Positions 34,352 to 46,238 of a DNA stretch of 64,000 bases are shown in pieces. Source of the stretch: Gephyromycinifex aptenodytis (GTDB taxonomy: Bacteria > Actinomycetota > Actinomycetes > Actinomycetales > Dermatophilaceae). The stretch covers positions 620,001 through 684,000 of the forward strand of contig NZ_CP051155.1 of the NCBI RefSeq assembly GCF_012277275.1, read 5' to 3'. Under the pieces are notes generated by a model. It was not told the DNA's origin, ran no database searches, and saw only the letters and a program-made list of their open reading frames with translations. Position numbers and translations under genes: made by a program. The first letter of the stretch is position 1. Each line of letters opens with the position of its first letter.

Positions 34352-35584
34352 TTAACGCCACCACGTGTCGTACAAGGACAGTGCCCGCAGATCCGACAGT
34401 GAGGCAACCTGGTCGACGATGACCCGCCGGGCTTCGGCCTGGCTGCGGGCTTGCGCCAGATCTGCCCGATGCACCGGGTCGAGCCGCTCGGGCACCTCGC
34501 TGAAAGCTTCAAGCAGCCCGGTGATGACGGCATGTTCGTTCTCTCGCACCGACATCCGTGCTGGGGAGAGCATGACGAAGTGCGCCGCGAGCGCTTTGAG
34601 AACGGCAACTTCGGTGCGGGCTTGCTCGGGAACGACCAGGTCGGCGTTGTGTCGGATGAGGGGGCCGGGTCCGTGCACGGCGCGCGTCGCCTTTTCTGAG
34701 GCGAGCACGAACCGGCCGATCAACCGGCTGGTCATATCCTTCAGTGCTGCCTGCCCGGCGCGGCTGCCGTCATAACCCTGGGCCATCTGCCCGGAACGCA
34801 GTAGACGGTCCACGGCGGCTTCCAACATCGCGTCCTCGGCCTGCGGCACGTACCAGCGTCGGGCGGTGTCGAAAACGGGCACCAGATCGACCGGCGAGGT
34901 CAGCACCCGCAGGTCCAACTCGCCGGAAGCGACCGCATCCTCCACGTCGTGCACGGAGTAGGCGATGTCGTCCGACCAGTCCATGACCTGGGCCTCGATG
35001 CATCGGCGCGCAGTGGTGACTCCGTCCCGCAACCAGGTGAAGACCTCCAGGTCGTCCTCGTAGACCCCGAACTTGGCGCTACCCTGCGGCGCTTGCGCTG
35101 CCGGCCAGGGGTACTTGGTGGCTGCATCGAGGCTGGCCCTGGTGAGGTTCAACCCCGCCGAACGCCCGTCGGGGTGGAAGCGTTTGGCCTCCAATCTGGT
35201 CAGCAGGCGCAGTGTCTGCGCGTTGCCTTCGAAGCCCCCGATGTCGGCACAGGCAAGTGCCAGCGCCGACTCGCCGTTGTGACCGAAGGGCGGATGTCCC
35301 AGGTCGTGTGAGAGACAGGCGGTGTCCACCAGGTCGGCGTCACAGCCCAGGGCCGCGCCGAACTCCCGCCCGATCTGGGCCACCTCGAGGGAGTGGGTGA
35401 GTCGGTTACGCGCGAAGTCGCCGCTGTCGGGCCGCACGACCTGGGTCTTGGCCGCCAGCCGCCGCAAGCCGGAGCAGTGCAGAACCCGGGCGCGATCACG
35501 GGCGAAGTCGTGCCGGTCGGTGCGCTTCTGGGCAGGATCCTCCCCTACCCAACGCGCCCGATCATGTATCGAATACCCCTCCAC
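34352..35584 (-). CDS. dgt: Deoxyguanosinetriphosphate triphosphohydrolase-like protein
   Basis: This HD-superfamily phosphohydrolase cleaves dNTPs to deoxynucleosides and triphosphate. The 410-residue chain has the first metal His in RNRLTHSLEVAQIGRE, the HD pair in LSHDLGHPPFGHNGE and the downstream Asp in VMDWSDDIAYSVHD. GTG 35584 begins the family-typical VEGYSIHDRARWV, and TACAGT ends 6 nt upstream, so the message is probably leaderless. A longer frame to 35710 has no family similarity. The dgt-dnaG order is an actinobacterial constant. Confidence 0.93.
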   Translation of the reverse strand: MEGYSIHDRARWVGEDPAQKRTDRHDFARDRARVLHCSGLRRLAAKTQVVRPDSGDFARNRLTHSLEVAQIGREFGAALGCDADLVDTACLSHDLGHPPFGHNGESALALACADIGGFEGNAQTLRLLTRLEAKRFHPDGRSAGLNLTRASLDAATKYPWPAAQAPQGSAKFGVYEDDLEVFTWLRDGVTTARRCIEAQVMDWSDDIAYSVHDVEDAVASGELDLRVLTSPVDLVPVFDTARRWYVPQAEDAMLEAAVDRLLRSGQMAQGYDGSRAGQAALKDMTSRLIGRFVLASEKATRAVHGPGPLIRHNADLVVPEQARTEVAVLKALAAHFVMLSPARMSVRENEHAVITGLLEAFSEVPERLDPVHRADLAQARSQAEARRVIVDQVASLSDLRALSLYDTWWR

Positions 35585-35590
35585 GTATGC

Positions 35591-35596
35591 ACTGTA
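35591..35596 (-). promoter_or_regulatory. -10 hexamer of leaderless dgt
   Basis: TACAGT on the minus strand ends 6 nt before GTG 35584, with no Shine-Dalgarno. Confidence 0.45.
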
Positions 35597-35675
35597 GAGT
35601 CCGGGGCGCCCCGCACGCGAGGCATGCGTTCCTCCTCGCCGGGGACGGCTGCGGCAGGACACCACCAACCTCACG

Positions 35676-35681
35676 TATGGT
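35676..35681 (+). promoter_or_regulatory. -10 hexamer of leaderless rhodanese gene
   Basis: TATGGT ends 6 nt before ATG 35688, with no Shine-Dalgarno. Confidence 0.45.
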
Positions 35682-35687
35682 CGAGCC

Positions 35688-36563
35688 ATGCCAGAGCGTC
35701 CCGCCCTCATTTCCCCTCGTGAACTCTATGAGCTCATGCGTCGAGGCGCAGGCGATACACCGCTCCTGCTGGACGTGCGCTGGGCGTTGGGCGCCGACGA
35801 CGGATACGACGCCTACCTGCAAGGACATCTGCCCGGAGCGGTCTTCGTCGACCTCGAACGCGACCTGTCCGGAGAGCTCGCCGAGGACGGAACAGGCGGG
35901 CGGCACCCGATGCCGACGGTGGACGACTTCGAGATCGACATGGCTGAATGCGGCGTCGATAACGACCGGCCCGTGGTCTGTTATGACGATTCAGGTTCGT
36001 TGGCAGCAGCCCGTTGCTGGTGGCTACTGCGCCATTTCGGCAAATACGACGTGCAGGTCCTGGATGGCGGTCTGCAGCAGTGGCGCGCGCAGCGGCTGCC
36101 TATCGAGTCAGGGCTGCGGTTGACCGAAGAGGGCGACTTCTCGGTCCGACGCGGCCACAGCCAGGTCCTGCAGGCTGAACAGGCGACGATGTTCGCCGAG
36201 CAGGGTCTGCTGTTGGATTGCCGCCCCGCAGACCGGTTCCGCGGCGAGAACGAAATCATCGACCCAATCGCCGGGCACATCCCCGGCGCGGTCAGCATGC
36301 CGGCGCGCACCCTCACTGACGAGTTCGGCAGGTTCCTGCCCACGGAGGAGTTGCGCGCGAAACTGATGGCCGTCGGGGTTGACGGGGAACGTCCGGTAGC
36401 CACCTACTGCGGCTCGGGAGTGCAGGCCTCCCATGTCGCGCTGGCGATCTCGGTGGCAGGCCTGGGCGAGGTCGTCCCGATCTACATCGGTTCCTGGAGC
36501 GACTGGATCACCGACCCCTCGCGGCCCATCGCGATCGGCTACTCGGTGCCTCCCAACGCCTGA
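35688..36563 (+). CDS. Sulfurtransferase (3-mercaptopyruvate/thiosulfate type, two rhodanese domains)
   Basis: The 291-residue protein has two tandem rhodanese domains. The first (LLLDVRWALG) is inactive, and the second carries the catalytic loop YCGSGVQASH with the active Cys. The CGSGV loop is the form associated with 3-mercaptopyruvate sulfurtransferase, while thiosulfate enzymes usually have CRKGVT. It acts in cytosolic cysteine and sulfur metabolism. It is divergent from dgt, and both appear leaderless. Confidence 0.88.
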   Translation: MPERPALISPRELYELMRRGAGDTPLLLDVRWALGADDGYDAYLQGHLPGAVFVDLERDLSGELAEDGTGGRHPMPTVDDFEIDMAECGVDNDRPVVCYDDSGSLAAARCWWLLRHFGKYDVQVLDGGLQQWRAQRLPIESGLRLTEEGDFSVRRGHSQVLQAEQATMFAEQGLLLDCRPADRFRGENEIIDPIAGHIPGAVSMPARTLTDEFGRFLPTEELRAKLMAVGVDGERPVATYCGSGVQASHVALAISVAGLGEVVPIYIGSWSDWITDPSRPIAIGYSVPPNA

Positions 36564-36565
36564 TG

Positions 36566-36606
36566 GCCCGGTAGACACCGGGCGCCACGCTGCCGAAGCG
36601 GTAGCG
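36566..36606. terminator. Tandem hairpins between rhodanese and dusB
   Basis: GCCCGGT-AGAC-ACCGGGC (36566-36583) is followed by CGCTGCCG-AAG-CGGTAGCG (36588-36606, one G-U). They lie just after the rhodanese stop and serve the convergent pair. Confidence 0.55.
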
Positions 36607-36742
36607 CGGCAACCCCCTCGAACCCGGGCCGGCTGCCTGAGCGCGTCGTGCAGGTGCGCGCAGGCCCCGCAGGATTGCTTCGTTCGGATGGCGCAGCCCG
36701 CAGTCGCGCTCAGCAGGCCGATGCCGGGCGACAGGGCCGCAG

Positions 36743-37915
36743 CTAACCGCCGGAGACCGACAGTTCTGCGGTGGCCACCGATGCGGCGGCGCGTTCGTCG
36801 AGCTCTTGGGAGTCCAACCACCCTTCGGGCAGGGCAACCTGGCGCGCAGATCCGGCCCGGCCGCGGGGACCTTCGGCCGGTTCCCCCGGCCAGGCCACGT
36901 CGGGGTCCAGATCGGCGACGAGGTCATCCAGGTCGGACAGGCCCTCCACCAGCGCCAGGCGGTTGCGTAGCTGACCCCCGGCGGGGAAACCCTTCAGGTA
37001 CCAGGCGATGTGTTTGCGGATGTCGCGGCAGGCGCGCTGTTCGTCACCGTCGTAGAAGTCGACGAGGTACACCGCATGCCGCCGCAGGGCCGCGCCCACC
37101 TCTCCCAGATTGGGCCGGACGCGTTGCTGCGATCCGGCCAGCACCGCCGCCAGGTCAGCGAACAGCCACGGCCGCCCCAGGCAGCCTCGACCGACGACGA
37201 CACCGTCGCAGCCGGTCTGCTCCATCATGGCCACCGCGTCGTCAGCCGACCAGATGTCGCCGTTGCCTAGCACCGGCAGGTCTGCGAGCTCTTCCTTCAA
37301 GCGCGCGATTGCACTCCAGTCGGCTGTTCCGGAATAGGACTGGGCGGCCGTGCGGCCGTGCAAGGCGACCGCAGCAACCCCGGCGCTCTTGGCTATTCGC
37401 CCCGCCTGCAGATAGGTGAGGTGATCGGCGTCGATCCCCATGCGCATCTTGACCGTCACCGGGATCTGCCGACGGGCGGCCTCCTGCACTGCGCCGGTGA
37501 CGATATCGGTGAACAGTTGTTTCTTCCACGGCAGAGCCGCTCCCCCACCCTTGCGGGTCACCTTGGGGACAGGGCATCCGAAGTTGAGGTCGATGTGGTC
37601 AGCACGGTCCTCATCGACGACCATCCGTACCGCCGCCCGGATCGTGGCCGGATCGACCCCGTAGAGCTGGATGCTGCGCGGGGACTCGTCGGGGTCGAAG
37701 GTGATCAGTCGCATGGATTCCGGCGTGCGTTCCACCAGCGCCCGCGAAGTGATCATCTCGCTCACGTACAGGCAGTCCCCGCCCCCCGCTCCAGTGCCGT
37801 ATTCGCGGCACAACCGGCGGAAGGCACGGTTGGTGATGCCAGCCATCGGCGCCAACACCACAGGGGTGGGCACGGTGAGCGGGCCGAGTTGCAGAGCAGG
37901 GCGAGATGTCGTCAT
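36743..37915 (-). CDS. dusB: tRNA-dihydrouridine synthase (DusB family)
   Basis: This FMN-dependent enzyme reduces uridines in the D-loop of tRNA. The 390-residue protein has a TIM-barrel with VLAPMAGITNRAFRRLC, the signature HIDLNFGCPVPKV with the catalytic Cys region TRKGGGAALPW, and VALHGRTAAQSYSG. ATG 37915 gives the family N-terminus; the open frame up to 38407 is not coding. An extra tail of about 40 residues at the C-terminus is not part of the standard fold. Confidence 0.92.
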   Translation of the reverse strand: MTTSRPALQLGPLTVPTPVVLAPMAGITNRAFRRLCREYGTGAGGGDCLYVSEMITSRALVERTPESMRLITFDPDESPRSIQLYGVDPATIRAAVRMVVDEDRADHIDLNFGCPVPKVTRKGGGAALPWKKQLFTDIVTGAVQEAARRQIPVTVKMRMGIDADHLTYLQAGRIAKSAGVAAVALHGRTAAQSYSGTADWSAIARLKEELADLPVLGNGDIWSADDAVAMMEQTGCDGVVVGRGCLGRPWLFADLAAVLAGSQQRVRPNLGEVGAALRRHAVYLVDFYDGDEQRACRDIRKHIAWYLKGFPAGGQLRNRLALVEGLSDLDDLVADLDPDVAWPGEPAEGPRGRAGSARQVALPEGWLDSQELDERAAASVATAELSVSGG

Positions 37916-37935
37916 GGTGCAGCCATTCTCGCAGT

Positions 37936-37941
37936 TAGGGT
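37936..37941 (+). promoter_or_regulatory. -10 hexamer of leaderless membrane-protein gene
   Basis: TAGGGT ends 7 nt before GTG 37949, with no Shine-Dalgarno. Confidence 0.45.
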
Positions 37942-37948
37942 GGGCGTC

Positions 37949-38218
37949 GTGACCGACGCCTCTTCCCGTGACATTCTGCTCAACCGGCTGCTGCGCATCC
38001 CCACCCCGGTGATGGCAGGTGTGCTCCTCGTGCTCATCTTTGTCGGGCTGATGCTCGCCGGGCCCGTCGGCGCGGTTTTGCTCGGGCTCGCGTTGCTCAC
38101 GCTGTCGGTGATGCTGGCCCTGGTATGGCCCGCGATCCCGACGACCGAACGCATGCTGCGTCTGGCCGTGATCCTGCTCCTGCTGGCGATTTCCGTCGTC
38201 CGCCTGGGCGGACTCTGA
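37949..38218 (+). CDS. Small multi-pass membrane protein, function unknown
   Basis: This 89-residue protein has three hydrophobic helices (VMAGVLLVLIFVGLMLAGP, AVLLGLALLTLSVMLALVW and MLRLAVILLLLAISVVRL). The N-terminus is polar, with an RDILLNRLL stretch. It resembles short conserved actinobacterial membrane proteins next to dus genes, but I cannot name the family. It is divergent from dusB and is followed by a strong bidirectional terminator. Confidence 0.7.
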   Translation: MTDASSRDILLNRLLRIPTPVMAGVLLVLIFVGLMLAGPVGAVLLGLALLTLSVMLALVWPAIPTTERMLRLAVILLLLAISVVRLGGL

Positions 38219-38254
38219 ACCGAGCACCATCTTTGCGCGCCCGTAGCGCGCACT

Positions 38255-38286
38255 GACGCCCGCAGGCCCAAAGGCCTGCGGGCGTC
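38255..38286. terminator. Bidirectional terminator between membrane protein and argG
   Basis: A 14-bp perfect stem has a 4-nt loop CAAA (38255-38268 with 38273-38286). Confidence 0.88.
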
Positions 38287-38315
38287 TGGCTTCCCCCGAA
38301 TCGAGCAGGTCCGGC

Positions 38316-39799
<1,484 letters not shown>

Positions 39800-39972
39800 C
39801 GCGTCTCGTAATTCGGACACCGCGGTAGGCGCCGCAATGTGTCAACCGGGCGGCAAGGACTCGTCATAGTGGGTGGAGAACGCCGAGTTCGCCGTGGTGC
39901 GTCATGCGATGAACGTCACCGATTCGGTGCTGAGCCAGTCACCCCACGGGCGCACCGGGCAGCCTCATCCGG

Positions 39973-40812
39973 CTACGAGCCGCAGGGCTGGGGTCCATCC
40001 GGGCGTGCGGGTGCCGGCCTTGCGGGGCTCCTGGCACCGGCTTCAGTCGCCGCGTCGACGGCGCCGCCGTAGCGCCGGTCGCGTCGGGCGTAGATCTCCA
40101 AGGCTTCCCACAGGTGGCGGCGGTCGAAATCGGGCCACAGCGTGTCGAGGAAAACCATCTCGGCGTAGGCGCTCTGCCACAGCAGAAAGTTGCTGGTGCG
40201 CTGCTCCCCCGAACTGCGAATGAACAGGTCGACATCCGGCATATCCGGCTCGGGAAGGTGCCGGGTAACTGTCCGCTCGTCGATCGAGGATGCCTTCAGC
40301 CGTCCGGCTGCCACCAGTTCGGCGATCTCGCGGGTGGCATCGGCGATCTCAGCTCTGCCGCCGTAGTTGACGCAGAAGTACAAGGTCATCGTGGAGTTGC
40401 CCGCAGTCATCTCCTGAGCGGTCTCCAATTCTTTGATGACGGAACGCCACAGGCGCGGGCGCCGCCCCACCCAACGCATCCGCACCCCCCACTCGTTGAG
40501 TTGGTCGCGGCGTCGGCGAATGACATCTCGGTTGAACCCCATCAAGAAGCGCACCTCATCCGGGGAGCGCTTCCAGTTCTCGGTCGAGAAGGCGTAGGCG
40601 GACAGGTGGGTGACCCCGGCCTCGATGGCACCGGCAACCACATCCAGCAGCGAGGACTCCCCTGCTTCATGTCCCTTGGTCCGGGGCAGGCCGCGCTCGT
40701 TGGCCCAGCGGCCGTTGCCGTCCATGACGATGGCCACATGTTTGGGCATCACCTGCTGCGGGATCTGCGGCGGACGAGCCCCACTGGGGTGTGGGAACGG
40801 AGACGTCGGCAC
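39973..40812 (-). CDS. uppS: cis-Prenyltransferase (undecaprenyl/decaprenyl diphosphate synthase)
   Basis: This enzyme makes the polyprenyl lipid carrier for cell-wall assembly by cis-condensation of isopentenyl diphosphate. The 279-residue protein has the signature [17 protein letters not shown], the HEAG motif, [15 protein letters not shown] and the C-terminal [22 protein letters not shown] 40812 has AGAGGAAA upstream. Order uppS after recO matches M. tuberculosis Rv2361c-Rv2362c. A Pro/Arg-rich tail of about 25 residues is unusual but harmless. Confidence 0.94.
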   Translation of the reverse strand: MPTSPFPHPSGARPPQIPQQVMPKHVAIVMDGNGRWANERGLPRTKGHEAGESSLLDVVAGAIEAGVTHLSAYAFSTENWKRSPDEVRFLMGFNRDVIRRRRDQLNEWGVRMRWVGRRPRLWRSVIKELETAQEMTAGNSTMTLYFCVNYGGRAEIADATREIAELVAAGRLKASSIDERTVTRHLPEPDMPDVDLFIRSSGEQRTSNFLLWQSAYAEMVFLDTLWPDFDRRHLWEALEIYARRDRRYGGAVDAATEAGARSPARPAPARPDGPQPCGS

Positions 40813-40892
40813 GGGTTTCCTCTCTGCGAGCTGTCGGCAATGCTGTGCTCAGTATGGCCGGTGCGCCTACGAGCAGGCTGGGGCGGCGCAGA

Positions 40893-41621
40893 TCAACTAC
40901 GCTCCACCAGCCGAAGCGATCGGACACCACGCTCCAGGTGCCATTGCAAGAAGGCCGTCACCAGTCCGCTGCCTTCGCGACGGTGTTGGGACAGGCTGGC
41001 ATCCGCAGTTGCCCAGTCGCCCTCCAGCAGCGCGCCCAACAGTTCCAGCGTGGCCAGTGCCGGCGCTACCGAACCAGGGGTGCGACAGGAAGGGCACACG
41101 CTTCCCCCGGCGGCCACGTTGAAGGCGCGGTGCGGCCCCGGATCACCGCAGCGGGCACAGTCGGTGAAACTCGGCGCCCATCCCGCTACCGACAAGGCAC
41201 GCAGCAGGTAGGCGTCCAGCACCAGCCCGGGTTCGTGTTCGCCGCCAGCCAAAGTCGCCAGCCCCCCCGCCAAGAGGTTGAACTGCGCCATTGCCGGGTC
41301 CTGGTTCTCGGTGAGTCGCTCAGCCGTCTCCAGCATCGCGGTGGCCGCAGTCCAGGAGACGTAGTCCCGGGATATCCGCTCCCCGTAGGGCGCCAGAACC
41401 TCTACCTGGGTGACCGTGTCCAGGCTGCGCCCCTCATACAACTGCGCGTCGATGACCATGCCGGGTTCCAGGCGCGCCCCGAACCGGCTCTTGGTTCGCC
41501 GTACCCCTTTGCCGACCGCGCGCACCAGGCCTCGCCGCCGAGTGAGCAGGGTGACGATACGGTCGGCCTCTCCGAGTTTTTGAGTGCGCAGCACAATGGC
41601 AGCGTCGCGATAGAGAGGCAC
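40893..41621 (-). CDS. recO: DNA repair protein RecO
   Basis: RecO loads RecA at gaps with RecR in the RecFOR pathway. The 242-residue protein has the OB fold start [20 protein letters not shown] and a zinc-binding pair CARCGDPG with CPSCRTPG. It lies upstream of uppS with an 80-nt gap. The start is GTG 41621; the sequence CAGAAT ends 6 nt before it, so leaderless translation is possible. Confidence 0.94.
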   Translation of the reverse strand: MPLYRDAAIVLRTQKLGEADRIVTLLTRRRGLVRAVGKGVRRTKSRFGARLEPGMVIDAQLYEGRSLDTVTQVEVLAPYGERISRDYVSWTAATAMLETAERLTENQDPAMAQFNLLAGGLATLAGGEHEPGLVLDAYLLRALSVAGWAPSFTDCARCGDPGPHRAFNVAAGGSVCPSCRTPGSVAPALATLELLGALLEGDWATADASLSQHRREGSGLVTAFLQWHLERGVRSLRLVERS

Positions 41622-41715
41622 CTACCCATTCTGCCCCCGCGACGGGGCACCCGTCCTCATCGGGGCGCTTTCACCTCGGGCAGCAGCACCGACGCACTCG
41701 GGCGGCCCACGGCGT

Positions 41716-42405
41716 TCATCCGGCTGCTAGAACTTCCGCGCCAACGATGTGCACACGGAACCCCCCGTCCTGAACCTGGACACTCTCTAGCGCCATTCCT
41801 TGCGGCAAGCCGGGTACGGGTTGGCGAATCGTCAGTGTTCGGCGCGCCAATTCACCCAGCACCGCATCGAAGAAACCGCTGCCGTCCACGTGTATCTGGA
41901 CCGGCCGCACGACCAGGAGCCCATCTTCGGCGGTCACCACCCCGACCGCTTCGATGGGCAGATGGCGCCCCAGCACCACGATGTCGGCGCTGGCGCGGAC
42001 CCGATTGCTCTCAGCGGCCCGGAGTTTTACTCCGTTGCCGATCTGGTTCTCCACCGTGGCGAAGGGGACAGTGGCGTCCAGGCCCACCTTGCGCCCTTGC
42101 ACCCCCTGCTCGGTGCTCCCCGCACCGCCGGCGACGACGCGCACATCGAGCAGGTCCCCCTTGGCCGTCCGCACTCGATCCGCGGTGAGATCCAAACCGT
42201 GGGCCCACACATCGTCACCGCTGAGCGGGCCCGGAGCGGAATTGGCAGACGCGCTGTGACCCGGAACCGTCGGCCCACCGGCGACATGCGCACCCGGCCC
42301 GGTAGGCGCCTTCCACCAGATGACGGCAACGAAAAGGGCGCACGCGAACACCAACGCCAGCGTGATCGCCCCGACGATGGCCAAGACTCGCGTGATGAGC
42401 GGCAC
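41716..42405 (-). CDS. DUF2993/LmeA-like lipid-binding membrane protein
   Basis: The 229-residue protein has one N-terminal transmembrane helix (ITRVLAIVGAITLALVFACA) and an external DUF2993 domain. In mycobacteria LmeA binds phosphatidylinositols and supports lipomannan elongation. The pattern of LDLTADRVRTAKGDLLDVRV and LTIRQPVPGLPQGMALESV is typical of the domain. GTG 42405 precedes the helix; the longer frame adds non-family sequence. A lipid-transfer role is inference from family. Confidence 0.75.
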   Translation of the reverse strand: MPLITRVLAIVGAITLALVFACALFVAVIWWKAPTGPGAHVAGGPTVPGHSASANSAPGPLSGDDVWAHGLDLTADRVRTAKGDLLDVRVVAGGAGSTEQGVQGRKVGLDATVPFATVENQIGNGVKLRAAESNRVRASADIVVLGRHLPIEAVGVVTAEDGLLVVRPVQIHVDGSGFFDAVLGELARRTLTIRQPVPGLPQGMALESVQVQDGGFRVHIVGAEVLAAG

Positions 42406-42523
42406 CTGCCAAGTCTCACATCCGCGCACGGCCGACGCAGTGCACACCCCCGCCACCTTCCACGCGGGGAAACCGGACCGCAGCATTCCACACGCCCTGA
42501 TCGATGTTGTCGGTGGACCCAGG

Positions 42524-42529
42524 TAGGCT
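42524..42529 (+). promoter_or_regulatory. -10 hexamer of leaderless alkB-like gene
   Basis: TAGGCT ends 6 nt before ATG 42536, with no Shine-Dalgarno. Confidence 0.5.
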
Positions 42530-42535
42530 GGACAC

Positions 42536-43186
42536 ATGTTCGATTCCCAGCACGGCCTGCAGGGATCTCTTCTCGAGGACGTAGATGCTGACGGGCTGTC
42601 GAGCCTGGCCCCACACCGCCACTATCTCGCGGACGGAGCCTGGGTGGATATTCAACCGGGTTGGGTGGGTGGGGCTGACGAATTGTTCTTCCACCTGCGT
42701 GACCACGTCGATTGGCAGGCCGAACGACGGTGGATGTATGACCGTGAGGTTGCCACCCCCAGACTGTTGCGCTTCTACGAGAGCTACGAACCCCTGCCGC
42801 ACCCGTTGTTGAGCACCTGCAAAGCAGAATTGTCACAGTGGTATCACCCGGAGTTGGGTGAGCCGTTCACCACCGCGGGGATGTGTCTGTATCGCGATGG
42901 ACGCGACAGTGTCGCCTGGCATGGCGACCGGATCGGCCGCTCACGTGAGCACGACACGATGGTGGCCATCCTCTCCCTGGGGGCGCCTCGCCCGCTGTTG
43001 CTGCGCCCCGCCAGCCAGGCCGCCCGCGCCGCTGGCACCGGCACTCTCACGTTCGCGCTCGGCCATGGGGACCTACTGGTGATGGGCGGCAGCGCCCAGC
43101 GCACCTGGGAACACGCCGTCCCCAAGGTGGCGGGCGCGACCGGCCCGCGGATCAGCGTTCAGTTCCGCCCGCACGACGTGCGCTAG
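42536..43186 (+). CDS. AlkB-family 2-oxoglutarate/Fe(II) dioxygenase
   Basis: This enzyme demethylates alkylated bases in DNA or RNA using iron and 2-oxoglutarate. The 216-residue protein has the metal motif SVAWHGDRIG (His and Asp), the distal His in WEHAVPK and the 2-oxoglutarate-binding Arg residues in GPRISVQFR. It is a single gene between the LmeA-like gene and leuA. No Ada or SOS site was seen upstream. Confidence 0.9.
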   Translation: MFDSQHGLQGSLLEDVDADGLSSLAPHRHYLADGAWVDIQPGWVGGADELFFHLRDHVDWQAERRWMYDREVATPRLLRFYESYEPLPHPLLSTCKAELSQWYHPELGEPFTTAGMCLYRDGRDSVAWHGDRIGRSREHDTMVAILSLGAPRPLLLRPASQAARAAGTGTLTFALGHGDLLVMGGSAQRTWEHAVPKVAGATGPRISVQFRPHDVR

Positions 43187-43193
43187 CAGCACA

Positions 43194-43238
43194 ACGGCCG
43201 GGCCCGATGCGCAGCGAACACGCACCGAACCCGGCCGT
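43194..43238. terminator. Hairpin between alkB-like gene and leuA
   Basis: A 9-bp stem ACGGCCGGG/CCCGGCCGT has a 27-nt loop. It lies between convergent stops and is weaker than the other terminators here. Confidence 0.5.
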
Positions 43239-43258
43239 CAGAACACCATCACTCCAGC

Positions 43259-45127
<1,869 letters not shown>

Positions 45128-45146
<19 letters not shown>

Positions 45147-45196
45147 CAGCGAAGGAGGAGGCGGCACGCGGAGCGCGACTTACCCAGAGCGGACAC
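45128..45196 (-). CDS. leuA leader peptide
   Basis: This 22-codon frame starts at GTG 45196, and its centre reads Arg-Leu-Leu-Leu-Arg with consecutive CTC CTC CTT codons before a Cys/Arg/Gly tail and TAA. GAGAAA lies just upstream of the start. Three adjacent Leu codons just before a strong hairpin, ahead of leuA, match the leucine attenuation leaders reported for actinobacterial leuA genes. It is too short for ordinary gene finders. Confidence 0.6.
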
Positions 45197-45248
45197 ATTT
45201 CTCACCGTAGCGGCCTCGCTCGCCGGTACGCCACAACGACTCGCCCGC

Positions 45249-45265
45249 TGTCCACATCATGGACA
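45249..45265. promoter_or_regulatory. Palindrome upstream of the leuA leader
   Basis: TGTCCA-N5-TGGACA is a perfect 6-bp inverted repeat, about 50 nt upstream of the leader start. A repressor site (for example of an IclR-type leucine regulator) is possible but unproven. Confidence 0.3.
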
Positions 45266-45314
45266 ACGGTCTCACCGCGGCCCGATCACGCAGAGGTCCT
45301 GCTGGGCAAAGGCT

Positions 45315-46238
45315 TCAGAATCCGAGCCGGCGCAATTGCTTGGGGTCGCGCTGCCAGTCTTTGGCCACTTTGACGTGCAGGTCCAGGTAGACGCGGTGTC
45401 CGAGCAGCGCCTCGATCCCGGTGCGAGCGTTCGTTCCCACTTCCCGGAGCCGGGCACCCCCACGACCGATGATGATCCCCTTCTGGCTTTCCCGTTCCAC
45501 GAACACATTGACCCGAATGTCGTGCAGCGGATCGTTATCGGCGCGCCCCTCGCGCGGGGTGATCTCCTCGACCACAACGGCCAAGCTGTGCGGCAACTCA
45601 TCGCGCACCCCCTCCAGGGCGGCTTCGCGCACCAACTCGGCGATCATCACGTCGTCGGGCTCATCGGTGGTCACCCCATCGGGGTAGAGCTGCGGCGACT
45701 GGGGCAGGAATCGCAACATCTCGGTGTAGACGATGTCGACTTGATCGCCTTGGGTTGCCGAGCAGGGCACGATCGAATCCCACTCGCCGAGTTTGTCAAT
45801 GGCGATGAGGTGTTCGGCCAGACGCTGCTTGTCCACCAGGTCACTCTTGGTGGCGATGGCGATCACGGGGCGACGCCGCATCCTGCGCAGTTCTGCCAGT
45901 TCGGCGGCGATGAAACTGTCGCCGGGGCCGATGCGCTGGTCGGCAGGAAGGCAGAAACCGATCACGTCGACCTCGAGGAGAGTCTCGCGCACCAAATCGT
46001 TCAGGCGCTCCCCCAACAGGGTCCGCGGCTTATGCAGACCGGGAGTGTCCACCAGGATCAGTTGAGCGTCTTCCTCGGTGCGGATGCCGCGGATGGTGTG
46101 GCGAGTGGTCTGGGGCTTGCTGGAGGTGATGGCCACCTTTTCACCGACCAAGGCATTCGTCAGCGTCGACTTACCCGCGTTGGGTCGTCCGATGAGGCAA
46201 GCGAACCCAGCGCGATACGGCGTTTCTGGCATGTTCAT
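45315..46238 (-). CDS. era: GTPase Era
   Basis: Era binds 16S rRNA and helps assemble the 30S ribosome. The 307-residue protein has the G1 loop GRPNAGKSTL, DTPGLHK (G3) and TKSDL (G4), followed by a C-terminal KH domain with KGIIIGRGGARL. ATG 46238 overlaps the upstream CBS gene stop by 4 bp and has GAGGAG upstream. Confidence 0.96.
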   Translation of the reverse strand: MNMPETPYRAGFACLIGRPNAGKSTLTNALVGEKVAITSSKPQTTRHTIRGIRTEEDAQLILVDTPGLHKPRTLLGERLNDLVRETLLEVDVIGFCLPADQRIGPGDSFIAAELAELRRMRRRPVIAIATKSDLVDKQRLAEHLIAIDKLGEWDSIVPCSATQGDQVDIVYTEMLRFLPQSPQLYPDGVTTDEPDDVMIAELVREAALEGVRDELPHSLAVVVEEITPREGRADNDPLHDIRVNVFVERESQKGIIIGRGGARLREVGTNARTGIEALLGHRVYLDLHVKVAKDWQRDPKQLRRLGF

